Below, in pieces: positions 36,981 through 45,944 of a DNA stretch of 64,000 bases. The position numbers and the translations under genes are program-made. Each line of letters begins with the position of its first letter. Positions within the stretch are counted from its first letter, which is position 1. This stretch comes from Catellatospora methionotrophica. GTDB lineage: Bacteria; Actinomycetota; Actinomycetes; Mycobacteriales; Micromonosporaceae. The stretch covers positions 1 through 64,000 of the forward strand of contig NZ_JAAOTJ010000020.1 in the NCBI RefSeq assembly GCF_011297335.1, in the 5' to 3' direction. The notes beneath the pieces are model-generated. The model did not search any database and was not told the origin of the DNA. It saw only the letters and a program-made list of their open reading frames with translations.

Positions 36981-37113
36981 GACTTCACCTAAGCCTGACC
37001 TTGGAAAGTGCGAGGCAGGTCACACGGAAGTCAGCGCAATACCAAGAGGCCGCCGCGGCGATCCGTCCTCGCGGCTCCGTAGATCAAGAACTGTTTCCCG
37101 AAGGGATGGACAG

Positions 37114-38493
37114 ATGTCCGTACCGCACTTCCGGAAGGTCGCGGCCATCGCGCTCGCGACCGGCCTGGGACTGGGCCTCGCGGCCTGCTCCACCAAGAGC
37201 GACGATGACACGGATGCTGCCGGCAAGACGATCATCACGGTCGACTGCCAGCCGGTCGGCGCGCAGAAGAACCTGCTGCAGGCGTGGAACGACGACGTCA
37301 AGGCGTTCGAGGCGGCCAACCCCACCATCAAGATTAAGAGTGTTTCGGTCGGCACCCAGTGCGCCAACCCGCCGGACTTCACCGCCCGCCTGCAGGGCGG
37401 CTCGATGACCGACGTGTTCTACGGCTACATGACCGACGTGCAGCAGGTCATCGACTCCGGCCAGGCGATGGACATCACCGCCTACGCCAACAAGGACAAC
37501 ATCCCGAACTGGGACGACGTGCTCGGCGACGCCAAGAACACGTTCACCAAGGACGGCAAGGTCTGGGGCATCCCGACCAAGAACTACTCGATGGGCCTGG
37601 TCTACAACAAGACCCTGTTCACCAAGGCCGGTCTGGACCCGAAGAGCCCGCCGAAGACCTGGGCCGAGGTTCGCGAGGCCGCCAAGAAGATCTCGGCGCT
37701 CGGTGACGGCATCGCCGGCTTCGGCGAGTACAGCTCGGGCAACACCGGCGGCTGGCACTTCACCGCCGAGATCTACTCGCAGGGCGGCGCCCTGGTGACG
37801 GCCGACGGCAAGAAGGCCGACTTCAACAACGACATGGGCAAGAAGGTTCTGCAGAACCTCAAGGACATGCGTTACGGCGACAACAGCATGGGCGCTCGCC
37901 AGCTGCTCGGCTGGGGCGACCTGCTGACCATCGCGGGTGCCGGCAAGGTCGGCATGTTCGTCGGCGCGCCCGACGCGACCACCGCGATCGTCACCCAGTT
38001 CCAGGGCAAGTACGAGGACTGGGCGATGGGCGCCATGCCCGGCCAGGACGGCGCGGCCAAGGGCACCCTCGGCGGCGGTGAGGGCTACTTCTTCAAGAAG
38101 GGCCTGACCGACGACCAGGTCAAGGCCGGTCTGAAGTGGCTCGCCTTCGAGAAGCTGACCGTGGGCAAGGGTCAGTTCGACTACGCCCGGGCCAAGGCTC
38201 AGGGCGAGCAGGTCGGTCTGCCGCAGCCGCAGCTGTTCACCCCGGGCAGCACGTCGCAGAAGGCCGAGTTCGAGCAGCGCAAGGCGAACGGCAACATCTC
38301 GCCGGACGACTTCGCCGCCTTCGAGAACAACCCGGTCACGATCAAGTTCGAGCCGGCCAACGCGCAGGGCATCTACGCGATCCTCGACGGTGCGATGTCG
38401 GCGATCCTGACGAACCCGAACGCGAACGTCGACGCGGAGCTGAAGAAGGCCGAGGAGAAGGTCAACCAGCTCCTCGCCCAGGCCGCCAAGTGA
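37114..38493 (+). CDS. Carbohydrate ABC transporter substrate-binding lipoprotein
   Basis: The 459-residue extracellular sugar-binding protein has a signal peptide and lipobox LAAC with the lipidated Cys at 25, followed by a type I (MalE-like) binding domain. It delivers oligosaccharide to the two permeases encoded downstream. The start at 37114 follows AAGGGA and gives a normal-length signal peptide. The likely ligand is an alpha-gluco-oligosaccharide released by the GH87 enzyme of the same locus; this is inferred from context. A strong hairpin between this gene and the first permease probably raises the level of this protein relative to the membrane subunits. Confidence 0.95.
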   Translation: MSVPHFRKVAAIALATGLGLGLAACSTKSDDDTDAAGKTIITVDCQPVGAQKNLLQAWNDDVKAFEAANPTIKIKSVSVGTQCANPPDFTARLQGGSMTDVFYGYMTDVQQVIDSGQAMDITAYANKDNIPNWDDVLGDAKNTFTKDGKVWGIPTKNYSMGLVYNKTLFTKAGLDPKSPPKTWAEVREAAKKISALGDGIAGFGEYSSGNTGGWHFTAEIYSQGGALVTADGKKADFNNDMGKKVLQNLKDMRYGDNSMGARQLLGWGDLLTIAGAGKVGMFVGAPDATTAIVTQFQGKYEDWAMGAMPGQDGAAKGTLGGGEGYFFKKGLTDDQVKAGLKWLAFEKLTVGKGQFDYARAKAQGEQVGLPQPQLFTPGSTSQKAEFEQRKANGNISPDDFAAFENNPVTIKFEPANAQGIYAILDGAMSAILTNPNANVDAELKKAEEKVNQLLAQAAK

Positions 38494-38499
38494 GTTAGG

Positions 38500-38533
38500 G
38501 ACGGGGAGCCGGGCACCACGCCGGCTCCCCGTC
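38500..38533 (+). terminator. Hairpin between binding protein and permease genes
   Basis: A perfect 13-bp stem (38500-38512 with 38521-38533) closes an 8-base loop 7 bases after the stop. Within an operon this typically attenuates read-through or protects the upstream mRNA, so that the binding protein is made in excess. Confidence 0.7.
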
Positions 38534-38576
38534 CTCGCGCGGACCTGACCCCGCACTTTCCCCCAGGAGTGATGAC

Positions 38577-39530
38577 ATGGCGATCGCCACCGTTCCGGGC
38601 GCCGGCATCGACGTCGGCAGCCAAGCGCCAGCACCCGTCGATCCGCGACGCGCCCGGCGCAACCGCCGCCTCAAGGACAACCTCACCGGTTACGCGTTCC
38701 TGATCGGCGCGGTCATCTGCTTCGCGTTCTTCTCCTGGTACCCGATGGTCCGCGGCGTGGTGATGAGCTTCCAGCGCACCCGTGCGGGCGAGACCACCTG
38801 GGTCGGCTGGGACAACTACGAGCGGATCATCAACGACCCGAGCTTCTGGACGGCCTGGCAGAACACCCTGTACTTCACGGTGCTCGCCCTGGTCGCCGGC
38901 TACGCGATCCCCTTCTTCCTGGCGGTGCTGCTCAACGAGTTCCGGCACGCCAAGGGCTACCTGCGCATCCTGATCTATCTGCCGGTGATGCTTCCCCCGG
39001 CCTCCGCGCTGTTCCTGTTCAAGTACCTCGCGTACGACCCCAGCGACGCCGGCCTGTTCAACTCGATCCTCAAGGGGCTCGGCCTGCCGACCTCGCAGTG
39101 GATGCAGTCGACGGACATGACGATGCCCGCGATGGTGCTCGCCTCGACCTGGATGAACATGGGCGGTGCGGTGCTGATCTACCTCGCCTCGCTGCAGAAC
39201 ATCCCGGGCGAGCTGTACGAGGCAGCCGAGCTCGACGGCGCGGGCCTGTGGCGGCGGATCACCAACGTGACCATCCCGCAGACGAAGCTGATCCTGTCGC
39301 TGATGGCGATGCTCCAGGTGGTGGCGACCATGCAGCTGTTCATCGAGCCGCTGATCCTGGCCAACGGCGCGGGCTCGGAGGACTCGGCCACTTCGGTCGT
39401 GTACCTCATCTACCAGCACGGCTTCTTCCAGAACGACCTCAACGGCGCGGCGGCGCTGGGCGTGATCATGCTCGTGGCGCTGATCGGCTTCTCCGCTGTC
39501 TACGCCCGACTGAACGCGCAACAGGACTAG
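38577..39530 (+). CDS. Sugar ABC transporter permease (MalF-like)
   Basis: The 317-residue integral membrane subunit has six predicted helices. Its EAA loop reads YEAAELDGAGLWRRITNVTIP near residues 218-238 and contacts the ATPase. The N-terminal cytoplasmic tail of about 35 residues is Arg-rich. ATG at 38577 follows AGGAG. The second permease follows after 11 bases. No ATP-binding subunit is encoded nearby; actinomycete sugar importers of this class commonly share a single MsiK-type ATPase encoded elsewhere. Confidence 0.95.
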   Translation: MAIATVPGAGIDVGSQAPAPVDPRRARRNRRLKDNLTGYAFLIGAVICFAFFSWYPMVRGVVMSFQRTRAGETTWVGWDNYERIINDPSFWTAWQNTLYFTVLALVAGYAIPFFLAVLLNEFRHAKGYLRILIYLPVMLPPASALFLFKYLAYDPSDAGLFNSILKGLGLPTSQWMQSTDMTMPAMVLASTWMNMGGAVLIYLASLQNIPGELYEAAELDGAGLWRRITNVTIPQTKLILSLMAMLQVVATMQLFIEPLILANGAGSEDSATSVVYLIYQHGFFQNDLNGAAALGVIMLVALIGFSAVYARLNAQQD

Positions 39531-39541
39531 GGGAACGAGTC

Positions 39542-40429
39542 ATGGCGCACCAATCCGAGACACGCTCACTGGTCTCCTTCGCGCAGCTCCAGCGGGGCCG
39601 CGGCAAGGTGATCTACTGGACCCTGCTCACCGTCGTGGTCATCGCGTTCACGCTCGTCTTCATCGGGCCGCTGTACTGGATGATCACCGGCGCGCTGAAG
39701 TCCAGCCCCGAGCTGGCACAGACCCCGCCGACCCTGTGGCCGGCCGACCCGCAGCCGGAGAACTACTCCGACGCGTGGGAGCGGCTGGACCTGGCCAAGC
39801 TGCTGTTCAACACCTTCTACTACGCGGTCGGCGCGCTGGTGTTCCAGCTCGTGCTGGACACGGCGGCGGCGTACGCGCTGTCGAAGCTGCGGCCGAAGCT
39901 GGGCAACCTGATCCTCGGCATGATGCTGGCGACGCTGATGATCCCGGCGATGGTGCTGATCATCCCGCAGTACGTGACCGTGATCGACCTGCCGATCCTG
40001 CACATCAGCCTGATCGACTCGCCGTTCTCGATCTGGCTGCCGGCGGTCGCCAACGCGTTCAACATCTTCCTGCTGAAGCGGTTCTTCGACTCCATCCCCG
40101 AGGACCTGATGTCGGCGGCGCGGATGGACGGCGCGGGCTCGATGCGCACGCTCTGGTCGATCGTGCTGCCGATCTCCCGGCCGATCCTGGGCGTGGTCTC
40201 GATCTTCGCGGTGACCGCGGTGTGGAAGGACTTCCTCTGGCCGAAGCTGGTCATGCCCTCGCCGGAGACCCGCACCATCAGCGTCGGCATCTACGCCTTC
40301 TCCGGCGGTACGCCGCAGAACGTGGTCGTCGCCGCGGCGGTCATCGCCGCGATCCCGACCATCGTGTTCTTCCTGATCTTCCAGCGCAGCATCATGTCCG
40401 GCCTCACCGCCGGCGGTCTCAAGGAGTAG
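39542..40429 (+). CDS. Sugar ABC transporter permease (MalG-like)
   Basis: The 295-residue second membrane subunit has six helices and the EAA-type loop MSAARMDGAGSMRTLWSIVLP at about residues 188-208. It pairs with the upstream permease. ATG at 39542 has a modest GGGGAA ribosome site. The glucosidase gene begins 76 bases downstream on the same strand, so import and intracellular hydrolysis are probably expressed together. Confidence 0.95.
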   Translation: MAHQSETRSLVSFAQLQRGRGKVIYWTLLTVVVIAFTLVFIGPLYWMITGALKSSPELAQTPPTLWPADPQPENYSDAWERLDLAKLLFNTFYYAVGALVFQLVLDTAAAYALSKLRPKLGNLILGMMLATLMIPAMVLIIPQYVTVIDLPILHISLIDSPFSIWLPAVANAFNIFLLKRFFDSIPEDLMSAARMDGAGSMRTLWSIVLPISRPILGVVSIFAVTAVWKDFLWPKLVMPSPETRTISVGIYAFSGGTPQNVVVAAAVIAAIPTIVFFLIFQRSIMSGLTAGGLKE

Positions 40430-40505
40430 CCGCCAGCGGGCCCCGCCCGCCGCGCCCGCTCCGCTCACGTCCAGTTCGTGTTCCGTAACAGGAAGCAGGT
40501 ATCTC

Positions 40506-42155
40506 GTGGTTGACATCGGAGCCCCCTTGCCGCAGGGGGTGCGCTCGGCGACGGACGCCTGGTGGCGCGATGCCGCCATCTACCAGGTGTATGTCCGCAG
40601 CTTCGCCGACGGCAACGGCGACGGCGTCGGCGACCTGGCCGGTGTCCGGGCGCACCTGACGTACCTGAGGGACCTGGGCATCGACGCCATCTGGTTCAAC
40701 CCCTTCTACGTCTCGCCCCAGGCCGACGGCGGGTACGACGTGAGCGACTACCGCAACATCGACCCGATCTTCGGCGACCTGGCCGAGTGCGAGGAGATGA
40801 TCCGGGAGGCGCACGCGCTGGGCATCCGCGTCATCGTCGACGTGGTCCCCAACCACTGCTCCGACCAGCACCCCTGGTTCCAGGCGGCGCTGGCGGCGGG
40901 CCCCGGCTCGCCCGAGCGCGAGCTGTTCTGGTTCCGGCCGGGCCGCGGCGAGCACGGCGAGCTGCCGCCGACCGAGTGGACGTCGAACTTCGGCGGCGGC
41001 ACCTGGACCCGGGTCGCCGACGGCGAGTGGTACCTGCACCTGTTCGACGGCGCGCAGCCCGACTGGAACTGGGACCACCCGGCGGTGCGCACCGAGCACG
41101 AGAACGTGCTGCGGTTCTGGTTCGACCGGGGCGCCGACGGCATCCGGATCGACTCGGCCGGTCTGCTGATCAAGGACCCGGCCCTGCCCGAGGTCGGCAC
41201 CACCGAGCGGCACCCGTTCGAGGACCTGGACGAGGTGCACGACGTGTACCGCGCCTGGCGGCGCATCGCCGAGGAGTACGGCGGCCGCGCGCTGATCGGC
41301 GAGGTGTGGATGCCCGACGTGCAGCGGTTCACGAACTACCTGCGCCCGGACGAGATGCACACCGCGTTCAACATGAACTTCCTGTGCTCGCCGTGGGACG
41401 CCGCGCTGCTGCGTGATGTCATCGACGACACCCTGAAGTCGCACGCGCCGGTGGACGCCCCCGCGACGTGGGTGCTGTCGAACCACGACGTGACCCGCCA
41501 CGTGAGCCGGTACGGCCGCGCCGACAGCTCGTTCACCTTCAAGGGGCGTACCCACGAGACCCCGGTCGACCTGGAGCTGGGCACCCGCCGGGCGCGCGCC
41601 GCGATCATGCTGGCGCTGGCCCTGCCCGGCTCGGCCTACCTGTACCAGGGCGAGGAGCTGGGCCTGTGGGAGGTCGAGGACATCCCGGCCGAGCTGATGC
41701 AGGACCCGATGTGGCACCGCACCGCGGGCGCCGACCCGGGCCGTGACGGCTGCCGGGTGCCGCTGCCCTGGTCGGGCGCGCAGGCGCCGTTCGGGTTCAG
41801 CCCCGACGGGGCGCAGGCCAAGCCGTGGCTGCCGCAGCCGGCGGCCTGGAAGGCGTACACCGCCGAGGCGCAGACCGGTGACCCGGGCTCGATGCTGGAG
41901 CTGTACCGCCGCTGCCTGAGCCTGCGCCACAGCGAGCCCGCACTCGGCGACGGCCCGATGGCGTGGCTGGACAGCTCCGCGCAGGTCCTGTCGTTCCGCC
42001 GTCCCGCCCCGGACGGCCTCGACCTGATCTGCGTGGTCAACCTCGCCGACCACGCCGTCGACCTGCCCGCGTACGCGCAGGTCCTCGTCTCCAGCGCCCC
42101 GCTGGACGGCAACCGCCTGCCCGCGGACACCGCGGTCTGGATCCGCCCCGCCTGA
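40506..42155 (+). CDS. GH13 family alpha-glucosidase, cytoplasmic
   Basis: The 549-residue enzyme has no signal peptide and all GH13 regions: DVVPNH, the nucleophile Asp216 in GIRIDSAG, the acid/base Glu266 in IGEVW and Asp328 in LSNHD. The second QADGGYDVSDYRNIDP region is typical of oligo-1,6/alpha-glucosidases. It is expected to hydrolyse imported alpha-linked gluco-oligosaccharides to glucose. Linkage preference (1,3, 1,4 or 1,6) cannot be read from the sequence. The GTG start at 40506 follows GCAGGT. It is located between the importer and the secreted GH87 enzyme. Confidence 0.94.
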   Translation: MVDIGAPLPQGVRSATDAWWRDAAIYQVYVRSFADGNGDGVGDLAGVRAHLTYLRDLGIDAIWFNPFYVSPQADGGYDVSDYRNIDPIFGDLAECEEMIREAHALGIRVIVDVVPNHCSDQHPWFQAALAAGPGSPERELFWFRPGRGEHGELPPTEWTSNFGGGTWTRVADGEWYLHLFDGAQPDWNWDHPAVRTEHENVLRFWFDRGADGIRIDSAGLLIKDPALPEVGTTERHPFEDLDEVHDVYRAWRRIAEEYGGRALIGEVWMPDVQRFTNYLRPDEMHTAFNMNFLCSPWDAALLRDVIDDTLKSHAPVDAPATWVLSNHDVTRHVSRYGRADSSFTFKGRTHETPVDLELGTRRARAAIMLALALPGSAYLYQGEELGLWEVEDIPAELMQDPMWHRTAGADPGRDGCRVPLPWSGAQAPFGFSPDGAQAKPWLPQPAAWKAYTAEAQTGDPGSMLELYRRCLSLRHSEPALGDGPMAWLDSSAQVLSFRRPAPDGLDLICVVNLADHAVDLPAYAQVLVSSAPLDGNRLPADTAVWIRPA

Positions 42156-42285
42156 CCCCGTCGCTTGCGGGTCGAAGGAGCCCGCAGCTCTGCATCGCCA
42201 AGGCCGTGGCGGCGCGTCTTCCCCCGAATCGCGCCGCCTCATTCCGCTCCGGTCACCCCGTCCCCACCGGAAGGCAGCACAGGCA

Positions 42286-45200
42286 ATGAACGAGCACAGC
42301 ACCCCACCCGCACCGACGGGCCGCGCGTCAGCGCCCCGCCGCCGCACCGGGCTGGCCGCCGCGGCCGCCAGCTCGCTGCTGGCCGGCGTGGCGCTGGTCG
42401 CCGTGGCCGCGTACGGGACCTCCAGCCCCGACCTGCAGCAGGTCGCGTCGATCTCCCCGTTCTCGATCGCCGGGCGCGGCGCGACCGTCGCGTTCAAGGA
42501 GTTCGAGGCCGAGGAGCAGCCGACCAACGGCACGATCCTGGCCCACACCCGCTACTACGGCCAGCTCGCCTCCGAGGCGTCCGGCCGCCAGGCCGTCGTC
42601 CTCGACGCCGTCGGCGAGTACGTCGAGTTCACCCTCACCGCGCCCGCTGACTCGATCAACTTCCGCTACAGCCTGCCGGACAACGCCGCGGGCACCGGCC
42701 GTGACGCCACCATCGACCTGCGGGTCAACGGGTCGCTGCTGAAGACCGTCCCGGTGACCTCGAAGTACAGCTGGTACTACGGCGGCTACCCGTTCAACAA
42801 CAACCCGGGTGACACCAACCCGCACCACTTCTACGACGAGCAGCGCAGCCTGCTCGGCAGCACGTACCCGGTCGGCACGAAGATCAGGCTGCAGGTGAAC
42901 TCGACGGCGCAGTCGCCGACGTTCACCATCGACCTGGCCGACTTCGAGGTCGTCGGCGGCCCGAAGACGAAGCCCACGAACGCGATCGACGTGGTGGCCG
43001 ACTTCGGGGCCGACCCGAACGCGGGTGCCGCCGACAACACGGCCAAGTTCCAGGCCGCGGTCGACGCGGGCAAGGCGCAGGGCCGGATCGTCTGGATCCC
43101 GGCGGGCACGTACACCGTCTGGGACCACATCGTGGTCGACGGCGTGACCCTGCAGGGCGCGGGTATGTGGCACAGCGTGCTCACCGGCCGCCACCCCACC
43201 CAGCGCAACCGCGCCGTGGGCGTCTACGGCAAGTACGTGCCCAACGGCGGCTACACCGGCCCGGTGCGCTCGCACGAGGCGAACGGCCCGAGCCGCAACG
43301 TCACCCTCAAGGACTTCGCCATCATCGGCGACATCCGCGAGCGCGTCGACGACGACCAGGTCAACGCCATGGGCGGGGCCATGACCAACTCGGTGGTCGA
43401 CCACGTGTGGATGCAGCACACGAAGGTCGGCGCCTGGATGGACGGCCCGATGGACAACTTCGTCATCAAGAACAGCGTGATCCTGGACCAGACCGCCGAC
43501 GGCGTGAACTTCCACACCGGCGTCACCAACTCGACGGTCACCCAGACGTTCGTGCGCAACACCGGTGACGACGGCCTGGCCATGTGGCCGGACCGCATCC
43601 CGAACGTCAACAACACGTTCTCGTTCAACACGGTCGGCGTGACCGTGCTGGCCAACAACATCGTGTCGTACGGCGGCCGGGACATCAAGATCACCGACAA
43701 CGTGGTCGCGGACACCATCACCAACGGCGGCGGCATCCACATCGGCAACCGCTACCCGGGCGTCAACTCCGGGGCGGGCACCGCCGTGGCGGGCACGTTC
43801 ACGGTGTCCCGCAACACCCTGATCCGCACCGGCAACTCCGACTTCAACTGGAACTTCGGCGTCGGCGCGATCTGGTTCTCCGGCCTCAACGAGCCCATCG
43901 CCGGGGCGACCATCAACATCACCGACACCGACATCCTGGACAGCTCGTACGCGGCGCTGCACTGGATCGAGGGCGGGGCCAGCGGCATCCACTTCAAGAA
44001 CGTGCGCATCATCGGCGCGGGCACGTACGCGCTGCAGGTGCAGTCGCAGGGCCAGGCCACGTTCGAGAACGTGACCGCCACCGGCATCGCGCAGAGCAAC
44101 CCGATCCACAACTGCGTGGGCCCGTCGTTCCAGATCACCCAGATCGGCACCAACTCGGGCTGGTTCGCCAACCCGCCCGCGTGCACCGGCATCTGGCCGA
44201 CCCCGGTCTGGACCGGTGGCCCGACGACCCCGCCGAGCAACAGCCCGGCGCCGTCCAACAGCCCCCCGCCGGCCACGGCGCAGCTGAGCCTGAGCACGTC
44301 GAACCTGGTGTTCGGCACGCAGAACGTGGGCACCACCAGCGCCGCGCAGACGGTCACCGTCAGCAACACCGGCACCGTCACCGCGAACCTGAGCGGCGTC
44401 GCCGTCAGCGGCGACTTCGCCCGGACCACGAACTGCGGCACGACGCTGGCGGCCGGTGCGAGCTGCACCGCCTCGGTGACGTTCACGCCGACCGCGACCG
44501 GCACCCGCAACGGGCAGCTGTCCGTGGGCAGCAACGCGCAGGGCAACCCGCACGTGGTGAACCTGACCGGCTCGGGCTTCAACCCCAACGGCAACCTCGC
44601 CGCGGGCCGCCCGACCACGCAGACCAGCCAGACCCAGTCGTACGGCTCGGGCAACGCGGTCGACGGCGACGTGAACACGTACTGGGAGAGCGTCAACAAC
44701 GCCTTCCCTCAGTCGATCACGGTTGACCTCGGCACGGCTGCGACGGTCAACCAGGTCGTGCTGAAGCTGCCGCCGTCGTGGGGCACCCGGACGGAGACCG
44801 TGCAGGTGCTCGGCTCGACGGACGGCTCGAACTTCAGCAGCCTCGCCGGTGCGGCGGGCTACACGTTCAACCCGGCCACCGGCAACAGCGCGACGATCAA
44901 CTTCACCGCCGGATCGCGCCGCTACGTCCGGGTGACGGTCACCGGCAACACCGGCTGGCCCGCGGGCCAGTTCAGCGAGTTCGAGGTGTACGGCAACGGC
45001 ACCCCGCCCCCGCAGACCCCGGCGATCGGTCTGTCCTCGTCGAGCCTGTCGTTCGCGAACCAGACCGTCGGCAGCACCAGCGGCGCGCAGTCGGTGACGG
45101 TGACCAACACCGGCACGGCGGCGGCGACGCTGGGCGCGGTGAACGTCAGCGGCGACTACGCCCGCACCACCACCTGCGGTTCCTCGCTGGCGGCGGGCGC

Positions 45201-45747
45201 GTCCTGCACGATCTCGGTGACGTTCACGCCGACCGCGTCCGGGGCCCGCTCCGGCTCGGTCAGCTTCACCAGCAACGCCACCGGCAGCCCGCACACGATC
45301 AACCTGTCGGGCAACGGCGTCACCACGAACACGAACCTGGCGCTGAACCGCCCGGTGACCGAGAGCGGCCACGCCGACGTCTACGGCGCGGGCAACGCGG
45401 TCGACGGCAACGTCAACTCCTACTGGGAGTCGCTGAACAACGCCTGGCCGCAGACGATCACGGTGGACCTCGGCGCGACGACCTCGGTCTCCCGCGTCGT
45501 GCTCAAGCTCCCGCCGGCCTCGTCCTGGGCCACCCGCACCCAGACCCTGTCGGTCCTGGGCAGCACCAACGGCTCCTCCTTCAGCACGGTCAAGGCTTCG
45601 GCCGGGTATGTCTTCAACCCGTCCTCGGCCAACACCGTCACCATCACGTTCACCGCCACGAGCCAGCGCTACCTGCGGCTGAGCTTCACCGGCAACACGG
45701 GCTGGCCCGCCGGCCAGCTCTCGGAGTACGAGGTCTACGCCTCGTAG
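42286..45747 (+). CDS. Secreted GH87 alpha-1,3-glucanase (mycodextranase family) with tandem ASH and F5/8C domains
   Basis: The 1153-residue extracellular enzyme has a twin-Arg-containing N-terminus and signal helix (about 20-44), a CBM6/35-like beta-sandwich (about 67-225) and a GH87 beta-helix catalytic domain (about 230-640). Its three Asp, 405 in ADGVNFH and 428-429 in TGDDGLA, have the 23-residue spacing I recall for characterised GH87 enzymes. A Pro/Ser linker follows (about 645-665). The C-terminus is two copies of an ASH-like choice-of-anchor domain (about 666-765 and 912-1012), each followed by a discoidin/F5-8C module (about 770-902 and 1015-1153). Substrate is alpha-1,3-glucan or nigeran, as in fungal walls; exact specificity is inferred from the family. 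Confidence 0.92.
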   Translation: MNEHSTPPAPTGRASAPRRRTGLAAAAASSLLAGVALVAVAAYGTSSPDLQQVASISPFSIAGRGATVAFKEFEAEEQPTNGTILAHTRYYGQLASEASGRQAVVLDAVGEYVEFTLTAPADSINFRYSLPDNAAGTGRDATIDLRVNGSLLKTVPVTSKYSWYYGGYPFNNNPGDTNPHHFYDEQRSLLGSTYPVGTKIRLQVNSTAQSPTFTIDLADFEVVGGPKTKPTNAIDVVADFGADPNAGAADNTAKFQAAVDAGKAQGRIVWIPAGTYTVWDHIVVDGVTLQGAGMWHSVLTGRHPTQRNRAVGVYGKYVPNGGYTGPVRSHEANGPSRNVTLKDFAIIGDIRERVDDDQVNAMGGAMTNSVVDHVWMQHTKVGAWMDGPMDNFVIKNSVILDQTADGVNFHTGVTNSTVTQTFVRNTGDDGLAMWPDRIPNVNNTFSFNTVGVTVLANNIVSYGGRDIKITDNVVADTITNGGGIHIGNRYPGVNSGAGTAVAGTFTVSRNTLIRTGNSDFNWNFGVGAIWFSGLNEPIAGATINITDTDILDSSYAALHWIEGGASGIHFKNVRIIGAGTYALQVQSQGQATFENVTATGIAQSNPIHNCVGPSFQITQIGTNSGWFANPPACTGIWPTPVWTGGPTTPPSNSPAPSNSPPPATAQLSLSTSNLVFGTQNVGTTSAAQTVTVSNTGTVTANLSGVAVSGDFARTTNCGTTLAAGASCTASVTFTPTATGTRNGQLSVGSNAQGNPHVVNLTGSGFNPNGNLAAGRPTTQTSQTQSYGSGNAVDGDVNTYWESVNNAFPQSITVDLGTAATVNQVVLKLPPSWGTRTETVQVLGSTDGSNFSSLAGAAGYTFNPATGNSATINFTAGSRRYVRVTVTGNTGWPAGQFSEFEVYGNGTPPPQTPAIGLSSSSLSFANQTVGSTSGAQSVTVTNTGTAAATLGAVNVSGDYARTTTCGSSLAAGASCTISVTFTPTASGARSGSVSFTSNATGSPHTINLSGNGVTTNTNLALNRPVTESGHADVYGAGNAVDGNVNSYWESLNNAWPQTITVDLGATTSVSRVVLKLPPASSWATRTQTLSVLGSTNGSSFSTVKASAGYVFNPSSANTVTITFTATSQRYLRLSFTGNTGWPAGQLSEYEVYAS

Positions 45748-45760
45748 TCCACCCGATCCC

Positions 45761-45791
45761 CGGTGGAGAGGGTGAGCGGCCCTCTCCACCG
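45761..45791 (+). terminator. Terminator hairpin after the GH87 gene
   Basis: A perfect 11-bp stem (45761-45771 with 45781-45791) and a 9-base loop follow the stop by 13 bases. Confidence 0.75.
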
Positions 45792-45803
45792 GTCGAGTGA
45801 AAG

Positions 45804-45847
45804 GAAGGGCACCTTCACATCGTTTCGCGATGGAGAAGGTGCCCTTC
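45804..45847. repeat. Nested intergenic hairpin (family D)
   Basis: GAAGGGCACCTTC at 45804-45816 pairs with its complement at 45835-45847. A 5-bp stem (CATCG/CGATG) lies in the loop, and each arm can fold on itself (GAAGG/CCTTC). It immediately follows the GH87 terminator. Confidence 0.7.
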
Positions 45848-45884
45848 TTAACACCGCCAGGAGGGTCGGCCCTGGCCGATGCGT

Positions 45885-45937
45885 GATCCGGTATACCGGA
45901 TCGCCCGGCCACGGTCACGCGGGCGAACCGCTACAGT
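45885..45937 (+). promoter_or_regulatory. Palindrome and -10 element of the second LacI gene
   Basis: GATCCGGTATACCGGATC (45885-45902) is a perfect 18-bp palindrome about 30 bases upstream of the -10 hexamer TACAGT (45932-45937), which lies 7 bases before the GTG at 45945. The mRNA is probably leaderless and autoregulated; both points are inferred. Confidence 0.55.
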
Positions 45938-45944
45938 GACCGGC

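Larger units (their letters stand above)
36400..37113. other. Long regulatory intergenic region upstream of the sugar ABC operon
   Basis: These 714 bases carry no supported gene. They hold the terminator of the first LacI gene, a family B hairpin, TTGCGTAA-type candidate operator sites (36646-36653, 36931-36938 and the variant TTGCGAAA at 36834-36841), a good promoter at 36952-36980 and a 5' leader of about 125 bases before the substrate-binding protein. Confidence 0.7.

Noticed and set aside
42328-45918. An open frame of about 1200 codons on the minus strand opposite the GH87 gene
   Set aside because: It is a by-product of GC-rich codon use. The plus-strand frame has signal peptide, catalytic motifs and domain repeats; the opposite frame is Arg/Val/Asp-rich without any motif.
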